Notes: generated by a model not told the origin, from the sequence alone. A DNA stretch of 64,000 nt from Collimonas sp. PA-H2 (GCF_002564105.1 NZ_PDBX01000001.1:4278001-4342000), one strand, 5' to 3'; shown: positions 27,874-37,156, counted from the first letter of the stretch. A program made the numbers and translations.

Positions 27874-28779
27874 ATGCAGGACTTGAACGACCTCTACTAC
27901 TACGCCCAGGTAGTCGAACACGGCGGTTTCGCGCCGGCCGGGCGCGCGCTCGGCATGCCCAAGTCCAAGCTGAGCCGGCGCGTGGCCTTGCTGGAAGAGC
28001 GGCTGGGAGTCAGGCTGCTGCAACGTACCACGCGCCGCTTTTCAGTGACGGAAGTCGGCCAGACTTACTACGAGCACTGCAAGGCGATGCTGGTGGAAGC
28101 CGAGTGCGCTCAGGATGCGATCGACGTCACCCGCGCCGAGCCGCGCGGCATTGTCCGCATCAGTTGTCCGGTCACTTTGCTGCAGGCGAATGTCAGCGTC
28201 ATGCTGGCCGATTTCATGGTCAGCCATCCACGCGTCACGCTGCATCTGGAGGCGACCAATCGCCGCGTCGACTTGGTGGCTGAGGCGATCGATATCGCGA
28301 TCCGTGTGCGGCCGCCGCCGCTGGCCGACAGCGACCTGGTGCTGCGGGTGCTGGCCGAGCGCAGCCAGTGCCTGGTCGCTAGCCGGCAGCTGTGCGCGGG
28401 GCGCGCATTGCCGCGTGCGCCGGCCGATCTGAACGACTGGCCGAGCCTGGCGCTGGGCGCGCCGCAGCAGACCCATGTCTGGAACCTGCTCGGCCCGGAG
28501 GGCGCGCAAGCCAGCGTGCATCACACGCCGCGCTTCCTCAGCGGCGACATGATCGCCCTGCGCGATGCGGCGCAGGCCGGGGTCGGCATTGTGCAGCTGC
28601 CGAGCATGATGGTGCGCGATCAGCTGGCGGATGGCAGTCTGCTGCGCCTGCTGCCCGCTTGGGCGCCGCGCAAGGACCTCATCCACCTGGTGTTTCCGTC
28701 GCGCCGCGGCTTGCTGCCGTCGGTGCGCAGCCTGGTGGATTATCTGGCGCAGCGCTTCGAGGCGCTCAACGACGAATGA
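27874..28779 (+). CDS. LysR-family regulator, divergent from pirin
   Basis: 301 residues with an N-terminal winged helix-turn-helix (DLNDLYYYAQVVEHGGFAPAGRALGMPKSKLSRRVALLE) and a substrate-binding-like effector domain. ATG 27874 has GAGGAG nearby and gives the normal LysR N-terminus. A GTTC-N8-GAAC inverted repeat (27842-27857) in the gap matches the LysR T-N11-A type and could be its operator. The PirR-like arrangement LysR-pirin is common in this group. Confidence 0.9.
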   Translation: MQDLNDLYYYAQVVEHGGFAPAGRALGMPKSKLSRRVALLEERLGVRLLQRTTRRFSVTEVGQTYYEHCKAMLVEAECAQDAIDVTRAEPRGIVRISCPVTLLQANVSVMLADFMVSHPRVTLHLEATNRRVDLVAEAIDIAIRVRPPPLADSDLVLRVLAERSQCLVASRQLCAGRALPRAPADLNDWPSLALGAPQQTHVWNLLGPEGAQASVHHTPRFLSGDMIALRDAAQAGVGIVQLPSMMVRDQLADGSLLRLLPAWAPRKDLIHLVFPSRRGLLPSVRSLVDYLAQRFEALNDE

Positions 28780-28788
28780 GCAGGGCGC

Positions 28789-29232
28789 TCAGGCCAGTCC
28801 GAACGGCGGCGGCCGGCGCTTGATCGGCTGCGCCTTGACGATGGCGGTATTGGTCTCGGCCTTGTCGGCGATGCGGTCGATGATCTGGTCGAGCTGGGCG
28901 ATGGAACGGACGAACAGGCGGGCGATGAAGCAATCCTCGCCGGTCACCTTGTCGCATTCGCAGAACTCGGGCGTCTGTTCGATCAGCTTCTGCACCATCA
29001 ACAGCTTGCCTGGCAAGGGCCGGATGCGGACGATGGCTTGCAACTGGTAGCCCAGCGCCTGCGGATCGATATCGATGGTGAAGGCGCGGATGACGCCGCG
29101 CTCTTCCAGCCGTTGCAAGCGCTCCGAGACGCTGGGCGAGGAGAGGCCGACTTGCGCCGCCAGATCCTTCAGTGAAATACGGGCGTCGACCTGCAGTATT
29201 TCCAGGATGCGCTGGTCTATATTGTTCAGCAT
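28789..29232 (-). CDS. Lrp/AsnC-family regulator
   Basis: 147 residues: HTH (LNNIDQRILEILQVDARISLKDLAAQVGLSSPSVSERL-type start, residues 1-45) and a RAM/ACT-like ligand domain (IRIRPLPGKLLMVQKLI; CDKVTGEDCFIARLFVRS). Such proteins sense amino acids. It is divergent from the EamA exporter gene at 29365, so it likely controls that transporter. The start has GAGGA eight bases upstream. Confidence 0.92.
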   Translation of the reverse strand: MLNNIDQRILEILQVDARISLKDLAAQVGLSSPSVSERLQRLEERGVIRAFTIDIDPQALGYQLQAIVRIRPLPGKLLMVQKLIEQTPEFCECDKVTGEDCFIARLFVRSIAQLDQIIDRIADKAETNTAIVKAQPIKRRPPPFGLA

Positions 29233-29364
29233 TTTCGATTCCTCAGAAAATCATAGATATCGCCTTATATAGTAAGGCATATCGCACAAATATCCTTTCG
29301 TCTGGCATGGAAAACCTGTTGCTTAAATGCGATTATCAAGGCCTGACGATTTTCGGGGCGAGGC

Positions 29365-30270
29365 ATGGACAAGAAGGTAAGCGGCACTATCGAAATGACG
29401 GCGGCCATGGTGATTTCAGGGACCATAGGCTGGTTTGTCGTAGTCTCCGGCCAGCCGGTACTGGACGTGGTGTTCTGGCGCTGCGTATTCGGGGCGGCGA
29501 CATTGCTGGCGGTGTGCGCGGCGCTGGGGCTGCTGCGCGGCGCCTTCAACTGGCGCCTGCTGGGCCTGGCGGCGCTCGGCGGCGTGGCGATCGTGCTCAA
29601 CTGGCTGCTGCTGTTCGGCTCCTACTCGCGCGCGTCGATTGCGATTTCCACCGCGGTGTATAACACCCAGCCCTTCATGCTGGTGGCGCTCGGCGCCGTG
29701 TTTTTCTCGGAACGCCTGACCGTCGCCAAGCTGACCTGGCTGGCGCTGGCCTTTATCGGCATGCTGCTGATCGTGCAGGCCAAGCCGGAAGCTGCCGGCG
29801 GCGGCAGCAATTATTTTGCCGGCATCGTGATGGCGCTGGGCGCAGCGTTCTGCTATGCCGTCGCCGCCATCATCACCAAGAAACTGGCTGGCACGGCGCC
29901 GCACCTGATCGCCCTGGTCCAGGTCTGCGTCGGCATCCTGATGCTGGCGCCGTTTGCGCATTTGTCGGCGCTGCCGGCCGGCGTCCATGCCTGGAGCATA
30001 CTGCTCACTGTGGGGGTGGTGCATACCGGGCTGATGTATATCCTGCTGTACGGCGCGATCCAGAAATTGCCGACCCATCTGACCGGTTCGCTGTCCTTCA
30101 TCTATCCTATCGTCGCCATCCTGGTCGACTACCTGGCTTTCGGCCACCGGCTGCAACTGAGCCAGCTGCTGGGCGCCGCCGCCATCCTGGTCGCCGCCGC
30201 CGGCATGAATCTAGGCTGGTCCTTGTGGAAACCGAAGCTGCAGGTCGAGGATGCCGATTCGCTGCGCTGA
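29365..30270 (+). CDS. EamA/DMT-family transporter
   Basis: 301 residues forming about ten transmembrane helices in two EamA halves (first ISGTIGWFVVVSGQPVLDVVFWRC, second FAGIVMALGAAFCYAVAAII). DMT proteins of this type usually export amino acids or metabolites. It is divergent from an Lrp-type regulator, a typical amino-acid exporter arrangement; the substrate is inferred only at that level. Confidence 0.9.
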   Translation: MDKKVSGTIEMTAAMVISGTIGWFVVVSGQPVLDVVFWRCVFGAATLLAVCAALGLLRGAFNWRLLGLAALGGVAIVLNWLLLFGSYSRASIAISTAVYNTQPFMLVALGAVFFSERLTVAKLTWLALAFIGMLLIVQAKPEAAGGGSNYFAGIVMALGAAFCYAVAAIITKKLAGTAPHLIALVQVCVGILMLAPFAHLSALPAGVHAWSILLTVGVVHTGLMYILLYGAIQKLPTHLTGSLSFIYPIVAILVDYLAFGHRLQLSQLLGAAAILVAAAGMNLGWSLWKPKLQVEDADSLR

Positions 30271-30291
30271 CAGCCGGCTGGCTGCCTGCCG

Positions 30292-31158
30292 TCAGCTCAT
30301 GCGGGCATCGGGAAAGCGCTCCAGCAGCAGATCCGAAAACGCCCGCAACCTGCTACTGATATGCCGCCGCGACGGATACAGCAGCCAGATGCCCACTTCG
30401 GTATCGGCCAGCGTGCCGATCTCGCGCAGACGGCCATCCTGTATTTCCTGGCGGATCAACGACGGCGGCAGGATGCCGGCGCCGGCGCCGGCCAGCACGG
30501 CGTCGCGGATCATGATCGGCGACGACAGCACCAGCATGGTTGCCGTTTCCAGCGTGACTTGGCGGCCGTCCTGCAGCACGTTCAGCTGCGTGTTGCGTGC
30601 GCGTTGCGGCAGGCAGACCAGCGGCAGCGGCCGGGCATGTTCGATCTGGCTGGCGCCGCCGCCGACCACCAGCACCTGCCGTTCGCGCACAAAGCAGCGG
30701 CCGATATAGTCGGCGTCTTCTTTCGGATTGGCGCGGATGACGGCGTCGTAGCCTTCCGCGATCAGGTCGACAAAACGGTCTTCGCCGACAATCTCCAGCT
30801 GCACCTGCGGATAACGCTTGCGATATTCAGCCGCCAGTGCGCCCAAGGTCGAATGCGCCAGCAGCAGCGGCGCGCTGATGCGCAGCGGGCCGCGCGGCTC
30901 CTGCTGCGGATGCAGGCGCTCCTGCAGCTGCAGCAGTTCGGCGATCAGGGGAGAAGCGCCTTGCTGCAGCAGCTCGCCTTCCGCCGTCAAACGGAAAGCA
31001 TGGCTGCTGCGGTCTATCAGGCGCGTGCCGAGCTCGTCTTCCAGCTGCCTGATACGGCGCGACAGGCTGGCTTTGGGAATGCCGGCCTGGCGGCTGGCGG
31101 CGCCGAAACCGCCGTGGCGGGCGACCAGTACGAATTCACGCAAGGCATTGAGGTCCAT
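30292..31158 (-). CDS. LysR-family regulator, divergent from a quinone oxidoreductase gene
   Basis: 288 residues, HTH at the start (MDLNALREFVLVARHGGFGAASRQAGIPKASLSRRIRQL) and effector domain with PLLLAHSTLGALAAEYRKRYPQVQLEIV. The 94-bp gap to the divergent oxidoreductase has two direct TGAGACGG boxes (31172-31179 and 31213-31220), 41 bp apart, a likely binding region. Confidence 0.9.
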   Translation of the reverse strand: MDLNALREFVLVARHGGFGAASRQAGIPKASLSRRIRQLEDELGTRLIDRSSHAFRLTAEGELLQQGASPLIAELLQLQERLHPQQEPRGPLRISAPLLLAHSTLGALAAEYRKRYPQVQLEIVGEDRFVDLIAEGYDAVIRANPKEDADYIGRCFVRERQVLVVGGGASQIEHARPLPLVCLPQRARNTQLNVLQDGRQVTLETATMLVLSSPIMIRDAVLAGAGAGILPPSLIRQEIQDGRLREIGTLADTEVGIWLLYPSRRHISSRLRAFSDLLLERFPDARMS

Positions 31159-31252
31159 GATGTTCCATATTTGAGACGGTATATGTCATTTTACAGTCTA
31201 TCGGATCTCTTGTGAGACGGCTACGCTAGAGACTCAACAACTGGAGAAAATC

Positions 31253-32185
31253 ATGAAACAAATCAATAAAGCAGTACGCATCCACAGTTACGGCGGTCCG
31301 GAAGTGCTCAGCCTGGATTTGATCGAGATACCCCGGCCGGCGCCAGGCAAGGTAGTGGTGCGGGTGCATGCGGCCGGCGTCAACGCCATCGATCGCAAGA
31401 TCAGGGAAGGCGTCTTGAAGGATTATTTCAAGCTGCCGTTTCCTGTGACGCTGGGGGCGGAGCTGGCCGGTACGGTGCATGCCGTCGGCGCCAATATGGA
31501 TAATTTTGCCGCCGGCATGCGGGTGTTCGGCTTCATGCCTACCCTGGGTGCGTTTGCCGATTATGTCGAGATCGATGCGGGTTTGCTGACGGCGACGCCG
31601 GATGGCTTGCCTGACACAACTGCCGCCTCCTTGCCGGTGCCCGGCCTCACCGCATGGCAAGCTCTGTTCGAGACTGGCAAGCTGCAAGCCGGCCAGACCG
31701 TCTTGATCCAGGGCGCCGCCGGCGGAGTCGGCAGCATGGCGGTGCAGTTGGCCAAGCGTGCCGGCGCCCGCGTGATCGGTACCGCATCGGCGCGTAATCT
31801 TGCGTATGTTGCTGCGCTGGGCGCCGACCTGGTCATCGATTACCGCGCTCCGCAGCCGTTCGCCAATCTGACCGACAGCGTCGATCTGGTGCTGGACCTG
31901 GTCGGTGGCGATGCCTTGGACTTGCTGTGGCCAACCTTGCGCGCCGACGGTGTGCTGGTGTCGACCGCCGCCCCCGAGCTGGCCGGCCGCACGCCGGCCA
32001 AGCGCACGGGCGTGTGGTTTCAGATGCGGCCTGATCCGCAACGGCTGGCGGAAATTACCGCGCTGCTGCTGCGCGGGGAAGTCAGGGCCGAGGTGGCGGG
32101 CCTGTTCCAGCTGGATAGCGTGCGTGAGGCGATTGACTACGGACATTCCGGCCGTGGCCGGGGCAAAGCCGTGGTTGAGTTCTGA
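31253..32185 (+). CDS. NADPH:quinone oxidoreductase-like zinc-free MDR protein
   Basis: 310 residues of the medium-chain dehydrogenase family, QOR/zeta-crystallin branch: GroES-like domain (YGGPEVLSLDLIEIPRPAPGKVVVRVHAAGVNAIDRKIR) and Rossmann domain with the nucleotide loop GAAGGVGSMAVQLAK near residue 155. The zinc-ligand cysteines of classical alcohol dehydrogenases are absent. GGAG lies seven bases before the ATG. Probable quinone or enone reductase controlled by the divergent LysR. Confidence 0.9.
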   Translation: MKQINKAVRIHSYGGPEVLSLDLIEIPRPAPGKVVVRVHAAGVNAIDRKIREGVLKDYFKLPFPVTLGAELAGTVHAVGANMDNFAAGMRVFGFMPTLGAFADYVEIDAGLLTATPDGLPDTTAASLPVPGLTAWQALFETGKLQAGQTVLIQGAAGGVGSMAVQLAKRAGARVIGTASARNLAYVAALGADLVIDYRAPQPFANLTDSVDLVLDLVGGDALDLLWPTLRADGVLVSTAAPELAGRTPAKRTGVWFQMRPDPQRLAEITALLLRGEVRAEVAGLFQLDSVREAIDYGHSGRGRGKAVVEF

Positions 32186-32318
32186 TATTGCACGAGGATG
32201 CAGCGTGCGCGGTGGCAAGGGCATTTTCTTCAAGGCCGGCAGTCTGCCGGCCGATCCTGTCTGGTTCGACCAAATCCCGTTGCGCGGCGCTTGCAAATTT
32301 TTCCGGCATCTTATATGA

Positions 32319-32334
32319 TTGAGTAAGCACTCAA
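32319..32334. promoter_or_regulatory. Operator-like palindrome before the TetR gene
   Basis: Perfect inverted repeat TTGAGTAAGCACTCAA, 14 bases before the TetR start. A related palindrome stands before the next gene (32945). The position suggests autorepression. Confidence 0.65.
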
Positions 32335-32348
32335 TTAATGGAGCAGAT

Positions 32349-32921
32349 GTGGCAAGGCCTCTCAGTGAAGAAAAACGCAACGCCATCTTGGCCGCCGCCG
32401 CGGAAGTGACGGCGGAACAAGGCGTCAGCGGCCCGGTCGCGAAAATCGCCAAGCAGGCCGGCGTCGCCGAGGGCACCGTGTTCACCTATTTCGCTGACAA
32501 GAATGTCTTGCTGAATGAGCTGTATCTGTGGATCAAGGCCGACCTGGCAAGCGTCATGACCAGCGGGCTGCCATCCGCCAAAAGCTTGAAAGTACGTTGT
32601 CGCCATGTGTGGGACCGCTATATTGAATGGGGCGCCGGCCGGCCCTTGCAGCGCAAGGCAATGAGCCAGCTGACCGTGTCGGACCGCATCACAGCGGCCA
32701 GCAAGCAGCAGGGCGGGGCGGCGTTTCGCGAAGTCAGCGCGATGCTGGATGAAATCGTCGCCGCCGGCGGCTCAGCTGGCCAGTCGGCGCCATTTGTCGC
32801 CGCCATCATGGAATCGCTGGCGGAGACTGCCTTGTCCTTTATCGCGCGTGAACCGGCAGCGCTTGAGCAGTATAAGCAAGCCGGTTTTGAGGCTTTCTGG
32901 GGTGCTGTTTCAAAAAAATAA
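32349..32921 (+). CDS. TetR/AcrR-family repressor
   Basis: 190 residues: DNA-binding domain EEKRNAILAAAAEVTAEQGV then VAKIAKQAGVAEGTVFTYFADK, and a ligand domain of ordinary length. GTG 32349 is preferred, with GGAG five bases upstream; the frame is open to a TTG at 32319, but that codon is part of the palindrome. It probably regulates itself and the two downstream dehydrogenase genes. Confidence 0.9.
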   Translation: MARPLSEEKRNAILAAAAEVTAEQGVSGPVAKIAKQAGVAEGTVFTYFADKNVLLNELYLWIKADLASVMTSGLPSAKSLKVRCRHVWDRYIEWGAGRPLQRKAMSQLTVSDRITAASKQQGGAAFREVSAMLDEIVAAGGSAGQSAPFVAAIMESLAETALSFIAREPAALEQYKQAGFEAFWGAVSKK

Positions 32922-32944
32922 GCCGTTTTATTTTATTGTTTAGT

Positions 32945-32962
32945 TGAGTGTGTAGGCACTCA
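32945..32962. promoter_or_regulatory. Second TetR-operator-like palindrome, before the SDR pair
   Basis: TGAGTGTGTAGGCACTCA: arms TGAGTG and CACTCA with a 6-bp spacer, 28 bases before the SDR start. It shares TGAGT...CACTCA with the palindrome at 32319 but has a wider spacer. Confidence 0.6.
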
Positions 32963-32990
32963 TTTTAATCTGTCTTTATGGAGCTTGAAT

Positions 32991-33872
32991 ATGAATACCG
33001 CAATGTCTAAAGTTTGGTTAATTACCGGCAGCGCCCGCGGACTTGGGCGGCACATTGCCGAAGCAGCGCTGGCCGCCGGCCACAGGCTGGTTGCCACCGC
33101 GCGCGACACCAGCCGCTTGGCCGATCTGCAGGCACGCTATGGCGAGCAGATGCGCGTCGCCGCGCTGGACGTGACCGACGCCAAGGCGGCACAGGCCGCG
33201 GTGCAGCTCGCGCTCAGCGCATTCGGCCGGCTCGATGTGCTCGTCAATAACGCCGGCTTCGGCCACATCGCGCCGTTCGAACAGACTGCCGACGAGGATT
33301 TCCGTGCCCAGATCGATGCCAATTTCTATGGCGTGGTGAATCTCACCCACGCCGCCTTGCCCACCATGCGCGAGCAGCGCAGCGGCCATATCATCAATAT
33401 CTCTTCGGTGGGCGGCCGCACCGGCACCCCCGGGCTGAGCGCCTATCAGTCGGCCAAATGGGCGGTGGGCGGCTTCACCGAAGTGCTGGCGCAGGAAGTC
33501 ACGCCGCTCGGCATCAAGGTGGTCTCGCTGGAGCCGGGCGGCATGCGCACTGGCTGGGGCGATATCGCCGGCAGCCGTTTGCCTGAACTGCTGGCGGACT
33601 ACCAGCCGACGGTCGGCCGGCTGGCCGAGATGCTGGCGGCCTATGTCGGCAAGGCCGCCGGCGATCCGGTCAAGGTAGCGCAAGTGGTGCTGGGCATCGC
33701 CGACCACGATAGTCCACCGGCGCATCTGCTGCTTGGCAGCGATGCCTTGCATTATTTCGAGAGCGCCGAGGCGGTCCGCACCAACGCCGCTGCTGCCTGG
33801 CGTACAGTGAGTCTTTCCACCGATGTCGACGGCCACGATCCGGTGCCGGCATTTCCACTTGGCGAGGTGTGA
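32991..33872 (+). CDS. Short-chain dehydrogenase/reductase (SDR)
   Basis: 293 residues of the classical SDR fold: cofactor loop TGSARGLGRHIAEAAL, NNAG in LDVLVNNAGFGHI, catalytic Ser in NISSVGG and YQSAK in LSAYQSAKWAVGGF. Substrate unknown. ATG 32991 has GGAG seven bases upstream; the TTG six bases earlier is rejected. It overlaps the next SDR gene by one base (TGATG). Confidence 0.92.
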   Translation: MNTAMSKVWLITGSARGLGRHIAEAALAAGHRLVATARDTSRLADLQARYGEQMRVAALDVTDAKAAQAAVQLALSAFGRLDVLVNNAGFGHIAPFEQTADEDFRAQIDANFYGVVNLTHAALPTMREQRSGHIINISSVGGRTGTPGLSAYQSAKWAVGGFTEVLAQEVTPLGIKVVSLEPGGMRTGWGDIAGSRLPELLADYQPTVGRLAEMLAAYVGKAAGDPVKVAQVVLGIADHDSPPAHLLLGSDALHYFESAEAVRTNAAAAWRTVSLSTDVDGHDPVPAFPLGEV

Positions 33873-34828
33873 TGATGAGCAGCTGGAGCACGCAGGATAT
33901 TCCGCCGCAAGCCGGGCGCAGGGTGTTGATCACCGGTGCCACTGGCGGCCTTGGTTATGAAACCGCATTGGCGCTAGCGCAGGCCGGCGCCGACGTGCTG
34001 CTGACCGGGCGCAACCCGGCCAAGGGAGAGGCTGCGCTGGCCGCCATCCGCGCCAGCGTCCCGACAGCGCAGATCCGCTACGCCAATCTCGATCTCGCCA
34101 GCCTGGCCTCGGTGCAAGCGTTCGCCGAGCGCCTCAGCGGCGAAACGGATGGCCTCGACCTGCTGGTAAACAACGCCGGCGTGATGATGCCGCCGAGCCG
34201 CCACCAGACCGTGGACGGTTTTGAACTCCAGCTTGGCACCAACTACCTCAGCCATTTCGCTCTCACCGGGCGCCTGCTGCCCTTGCTGCGCAAGGGGCGG
34301 CAGACGCGGGTGGTGAATCTCAGCAGCGCCGCCCACCGCATCCAGGCGGCGATCCACTTCGACGATCTGCAGTGGCAGAAAAAATACCAGCCCTGGCCGG
34401 CCTACGCCCAGTCCAAGCTGGCCATGCTGATGTTTGCGTTCGAGCTGGAGCGGCGCAGCAAGGCTGGCGGCTGGGGTCTGATGAGCAATGCCGCCCATCC
34501 CGGCTACGCCCGGACCGGACTGCAGAGCGCCGGGCCTGGCCTGGGACGCAGCAGTCCTTCGCTGCTGGAACGCATCGGCAAGCTGCTTGAACCGATGGCG
34601 TCGCAGTCGGCTGCCGCCGGCGCTCTGCCGACCTTGTTCGCCGCGACTTCGCCGCAGGCGCAGCCTGCCGGCTATTACGGACCGCGGGGATTCATGGAAA
34701 TGAAGGGGGAGGTCGGCGACGCCAGGGTAGGGCAAGCCGCGCGCGATGCCGCCGTCGGCGTGCGCCTGTGGGAAATGTCGGAAAAATTGACTGGAGTAGT
34801 GTGGCCGACCGGCGTGCAAGCGGCATGA
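33872..34828 (+). CDS. SDR oxidoreductase, retinol-dehydrogenase-like
   Basis: 318 residues: TGATGGLGYETALALAQAGADV, LLVNNAGVMMPP, VVNLSSAAHR, and YAQSKLAMLMFAFELERR with the catalytic Tyr-Lys. The long loop and C-terminus match the RDH/WWOX-like SDR branch. Translationally coupled to the preceding SDR; together they look like a two-step conversion under TetR control. Substrate not predictable. Confidence 0.92.
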   Translation: MMSSWSTQDIPPQAGRRVLITGATGGLGYETALALAQAGADVLLTGRNPAKGEAALAAIRASVPTAQIRYANLDLASLASVQAFAERLSGETDGLDLLVNNAGVMMPPSRHQTVDGFELQLGTNYLSHFALTGRLLPLLRKGRQTRVVNLSSAAHRIQAAIHFDDLQWQKKYQPWPAYAQSKLAMLMFAFELERRSKAGGWGLMSNAAHPGYARTGLQSAGPGLGRSSPSLLERIGKLLEPMASQSAAAGALPTLFAATSPQAQPAGYYGPRGFMEMKGEVGDARVGQAARDAAVGVRLWEMSEKLTGVVWPTGVQAA

Positions 34829-34873
34829 ACAATCGGCATGATCGGACACGCGGTACCAGCTGCACGATGGCCG

Positions 34874-35749
34874 CTAGCGGCGCGGCTTCTTCTGCCTGCT
34901 GGCCAGCACCAGCGCAATGCCGCCAAGGATTGCCGCGGAGGCGGCCGCCAGGCGCGGCGTGATTGCTTCCGACAGGAACGCCACGCCGCCGAATGCGGCG
35001 ATGAGCGGCACCGACAGCTGTACCGTGGCGGCTCGCATGGCGGAAAGCCTGCTCAGCGCGGCATACCAGATGACATAGCCGAGGCCGGACGTGAGTGCGC
35101 CGGAGGCAATCGCCAGGACTACTCCGGCCGCATTCGCGTAAGCATTGGCGACGGAGAGCAGGCTCAGCACCAGGGCTAGCGGCGCCGCCCGCGCGAAGTT
35201 GCCCGCCGTAGCGGCCAGCGGATCGAGCACGCCGCGGCCGCGCAGCGAGTACACGCCCCACGCCACGCCGGCAACCGCCATCAACGCGGCGCCAAGGAGC
35301 GGCGGCGCAGCGACGCCCGGCGACACCAGGTAGACCAGGCCCGCGACAGCCAGCGCCAGGCCTAGCCAGGCGATGGCTCCGAACATCTCGCCTGAACGCA
35401 AGCCGACGATGAACATCGTCAATTGCACTGCGCCGAACAGAATCAAGGCGCCGGTACCTGCGGGCAAGCTGAGATACGCAAAGGAGAACAATGCGACATA
35501 GGCAAACAGCATGGCTGCGGCGAGCCAGTCGGCATGGCCGGACGAGGGGCGTGCCGTCCTGAAGCGCACGATCGCGGCCAGCGTGATCGCTCCGGAAACC
35601 AGCCTGATGCTGGCAAAGCTGGCCGGGTCGATGCCCCCTTGTTGAAGCGCCAGCCGGCACAACAGGGAATTGGCCGCGAAGGCGAGCATCGCCGCCGCAG
35701 TGAGGATTATCGTCTGCAAGGCGGGCAGGCCGTTGCGTTCTTCATGCAT
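34874..35749 (-). CDS. EamA/DMT-family transporter
   Basis: 291 residues with about ten transmembrane helices (TIILTAAAMLAFAANSLLCRLAL; GYVIWYAALSRLSAMRAATVQL). ATG 35749 is chosen since it begins just before the first helix; it overlaps the end of the DUF2182 gene by eight bases, so it is the last gene of the DUF1326-DUF2182-EamA operon. Confidence 0.9.
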   Translation of the reverse strand: MHEERNGLPALQTIILTAAAMLAFAANSLLCRLALQQGGIDPASFASIRLVSGAITLAAIVRFRTARPSSGHADWLAAAMLFAYVALFSFAYLSLPAGTGALILFGAVQLTMFIVGLRSGEMFGAIAWLGLALAVAGLVYLVSPGVAAPPLLGAALMAVAGVAWGVYSLRGRGVLDPLAATAGNFARAAPLALVLSLLSVANAYANAAGVVLAIASGALTSGLGYVIWYAALSRLSAMRAATVQLSVPLIAAFGGVAFLSEAITPRLAAASAAILGGIALVLASRQKKPRR

Positions 35750-36557
35750 GGGAAGCCACCAGGACCACAGCCCAGGACAGCAGCGCGATACCGAGCGGCG
35801 CGCTGAGGCGCTGGCCCCAGCGCACATTCTTTTCTATCGCCATCACGGCCGCCAGCAGGAGCATCCAGCCGAGGCTGCCGGCGCCGAGCGCGAACATCAA
35901 CAGCATCAGCGCCCAGCAGCAGCCGACGCAGAACAGGCCGTGCTGCAGGCCAAGCGCAAACGCGTGCCGCGCTTGTGCTTGCCCGCGCCAGTGTTCGATA
36001 ATGAAGCTTAGGGGCGTGCGGCATTTTTCCAGGCAGCGGTATTTGAGCGAGCTGAACTGAAAGGCGCCGGCCAGCGCAATTGTGGCGGCGCCGATCAGCC
36101 AGCCGTGCCAAGCCAACGCCGGTATGTTGGCGAGAGCGAACAGCACTACGCCATGCAGTGCGTGCGCCAGCAGCCCGAATGCGCCCCACACCGTCATATA
36201 GCCCAGGCCGAGCAGCATCAGCAGGCGCCCATGGTCCGGACGCCGCGCCGTCAGCCGGTCGAAGGTATTAAACAAGGGCAAGGTGGTCGGCAGCATCATG
36301 GCTGTCGTCATGAGTATCCAGGCAGCGGCGTAGAGCGCCATTGGCACGACCACGGCGCCGGCGGGAACGACGCGGCACAGAAACGCCGCCGGTCCCGAGG
36401 CGGTCCAGTCGCCGTGCTCAAGATAGCGTCCGTACGGACTGCGCGCCCATGCCCATAGCGACAGCCACGCCAACCCGATCAACGCCGCCAGGACCGGCAC
36501 GAACACCCGCAGGCGACGGGAGTTGCCGGGCGGTAGCGGGCCTGCCGAAGCGTTCAT
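35742..36557 (-). CDS. DUF2182 integral membrane protein
   Basis: 271 residues, about seven membrane helices. Family features include MTTAMMLPTTLPLFNTFDRL (met-rich, near residue 80), FQFSSLKYRCLEKCRTPLSF and GLQHGLFCVGCCWALMLLMFA, rich in Cys and Met and thought to bind metal. The gene overlaps DUF1326 by four bases; the two families are commonly found side by side, which suggests a shared, still unknown, metal-related task. Confidence 0.9.
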   Translation of the reverse strand: MNASAGPLPPGNSRRLRVFVPVLAALIGLAWLSLWAWARSPYGRYLEHGDWTASGPAAFLCRVVPAGAVVVPMALYAAAWILMTTAMMLPTTLPLFNTFDRLTARRPDHGRLLMLLGLGYMTVWGAFGLLAHALHGVVLFALANIPALAWHGWLIGAATIALAGAFQFSSLKYRCLEKCRTPLSFIIEHWRGQAQARHAFALGLQHGLFCVGCCWALMLLMFALGAGSLGWMLLLAAVMAIEKNVRWGQRLSAPLGIALLSWAVVLVASHA

Positions 36558-37156
36558 GCGTCGAAGACGAAGGTGCTCTGCAAGGCGTTGTGGTTCTTGA
36601 TGTTGAGATCGATGCCGAGGGCCGCGTTCTTGGATCGATAGACCGGGGCCTTGCCGACGAACACCGGCGCTCCCGGCACCGTCGAGAACACGGTATCGGA
36701 GAGGGTAGTCTGGCCGCCGGTCGCACCGAGATAGGGCTCGAGTTCGGCGTAGTAGTTGTTGCCGATTGTGAGTTCACCCTTGCCGGCGTTCACGTTGAAG
36801 CGTATCGGCGCGCGCTCTACCGACACCACCTCGCCAATCAGTGCGGCGAGCTCGGCCACCGGTCCGCCAGCCTTGCCGGTGTAGACCTTCAGCAGCGCCT
36901 CTTCCTGCGCTTTGGAGGCCTGGTCGTCGACGTAGATGGCGGCAGTCCAGTTGCCTAGCAGAATATTGCCGGGCACATGTGCCACGGCCGCGATGGTGTT
37001 GCCGCCCACATCGACGCCGTCGACCATTCCCTTGTCTATGCGCCAGGCGACGATAGTGTCGCAGGTGCCGTTGTCAGGATCTTCGCCGATCCAGCAGGGA
37101 CACAGGACATTGCAATTGCAAACCTCAAGCAGGCGACCTTCCAGGTGATAGCTCAT
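36554..37156 (-). CDS. DUF1326 domain protein
   Basis: 200 residues starting MSYHLEGRLLEVCNCNVLCPCWIGEDPDNGTC, the cysteine cluster (CNCxxxCPC) that defines the family, plus DTIVAWRIDKG. No signal peptide. Function unknown. First gene of a three-gene operon, with 4-bp overlap to DUF2182. Confidence 0.92.
   Translation of the reverse strand: MSYHLEGRLLEVCNCNVLCPCWIGEDPDNGTCDTIVAWRIDKGMVDGVDVGGNTIAAVAHVPGNILLGNWTAAIYVDDQASKAQEEALLKVYTGKAGGPVAELAALIGEVVSVERAPIRFNVNAGKGELTIGNNYYAELEPYLGATGGQTTLSDTVFSTVPGAPVFVGKAPVYRSKNAALGIDLNIKNHNALQSTFVFDA

Noticed and set aside
28042..28686. Minus-strand ORF of 214 residues inside the LysR gene
   Set aside because: Antisense shadow with no family features.
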